A DNA stretch of 14,118 bases from Muribaculaceae bacterium. GTDB taxonomy: Bacteria > Bacteroidota > Bacteroidia > Bacteroidales > Muribaculaceae. The notes beneath the pieces were generated by a model, which was not told the origin of the DNA, ran no database searches, and saw only the letters and a list, made by a program, of their open reading frames with translations. The stretch lies in assembly GCA_020026215.1 (NCBI GenBank), contig JAHHQT010000044.1:1-14118 (forward strand), given 5' to 3'. Of the stretch, positions 14,086 through 14,118 are shown one piece after another; within the stretch, counting starts at the first letter, position 1; each line of letters begins with the position of its first letter. Both the position numbers and the translations under genes were made by a program.

Positions 14086-14118
14086 ATTGCCAACAAAGAA
14101 AAAAGGATTAATGATGAC
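14052..14118 (-). pseudogene. Out-of-frame signal peptide of the GLUG gene (likely frameshift)
   Basis: The frame that begins one base inside the right edge encodes SSLILFSLLAIWNRGDAYA then TATT, a classic export signal with an AYA cleavage site; its Met lies outside the window. The GLUG frame over the same bases gives MESRRRLRYC with rare Arg codons and no signal. The sequence reads GCT ACT GCT ACT ACACC AATGAT; adding one T (ACT TAC ACC AAT GAT) would give ATATYTND, joining the signal to the YTND motif that starts each module. I infer a one-base deletion near 14052, which is either a real inactivating or phase-variable change, or a sequencing error. Confidence 0.6.

Overview
The window looks like chromosomal DNA of a Bacteroidales bacterium (Bacteroides/Prevotella-like). 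Several promoters fit the Bacteroidota pattern TTG/TTTG - 19-20 nt - TAnnTTTG, ribosome binding sites are AT-rich without Shine-Dalgarno sequences, and the proteins are typical of the order: a 445-aa short-type Pgi, a 576-aa LysS with a C-terminal extension, a bacterial GH3 protein, a PepSY-like lipoprotein and a GLUG-repeat surface protein. This assignment rests on family knowledge; no search was run.

Layout. Positions 1-178 hold only the terminator of a + strand gene left of the window. A promoter-to-terminator unit on the minus strand (about 440-177) follows and looks like a small structured RNA. Next come minus-strand housekeeping genes: lysS (3838-2108) then pgi (1968-631), and a probable two-gene operon GH3 (6930-5416) then a periplasmic PhoA-type alkaline phosphatase (5394-4021). 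A tRNA-Arg(CCU) on minus and a tRNA-Leu(CAA) on plus diverge from near-consensus promoters. A three-module PepSY-like lipoprotein (9015-7723, minus), an unrecognised 169-aa protein (9589-10098, plus) and a large GLUG-repeat surface protein (minus, running off the right edge) fill the rest.

The most interesting signal lies between the genes. Three intergenic units on the minus strand (about 440-177, 9272-9131, 10398-10195) each have a TAnnTTTG promoter and end in the same kind of terminator: a 10-11 bp stem, a GUGA (GNRA-type) tetraloop and a U7-U8 run. Two share the 18-nt element AACAACGGTTATAAAAAA (plus-strand reading) beside the hairpin. Two share an AATGACAAT 5' motif followed by a short ORF. 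Wobble pairs form only if the minus strand is the RNA. I read this as a dispersed small-RNA family. One member could encode a 28-aa hydrophobic peptide, and another lies upstream of the PepSY lipoprotein gene.

A second notable point: the GLUG gene appears to carry a one-base frameshift near 14052. A convincing signal peptide is in a different frame from the repeats, and restoring one T would join them.
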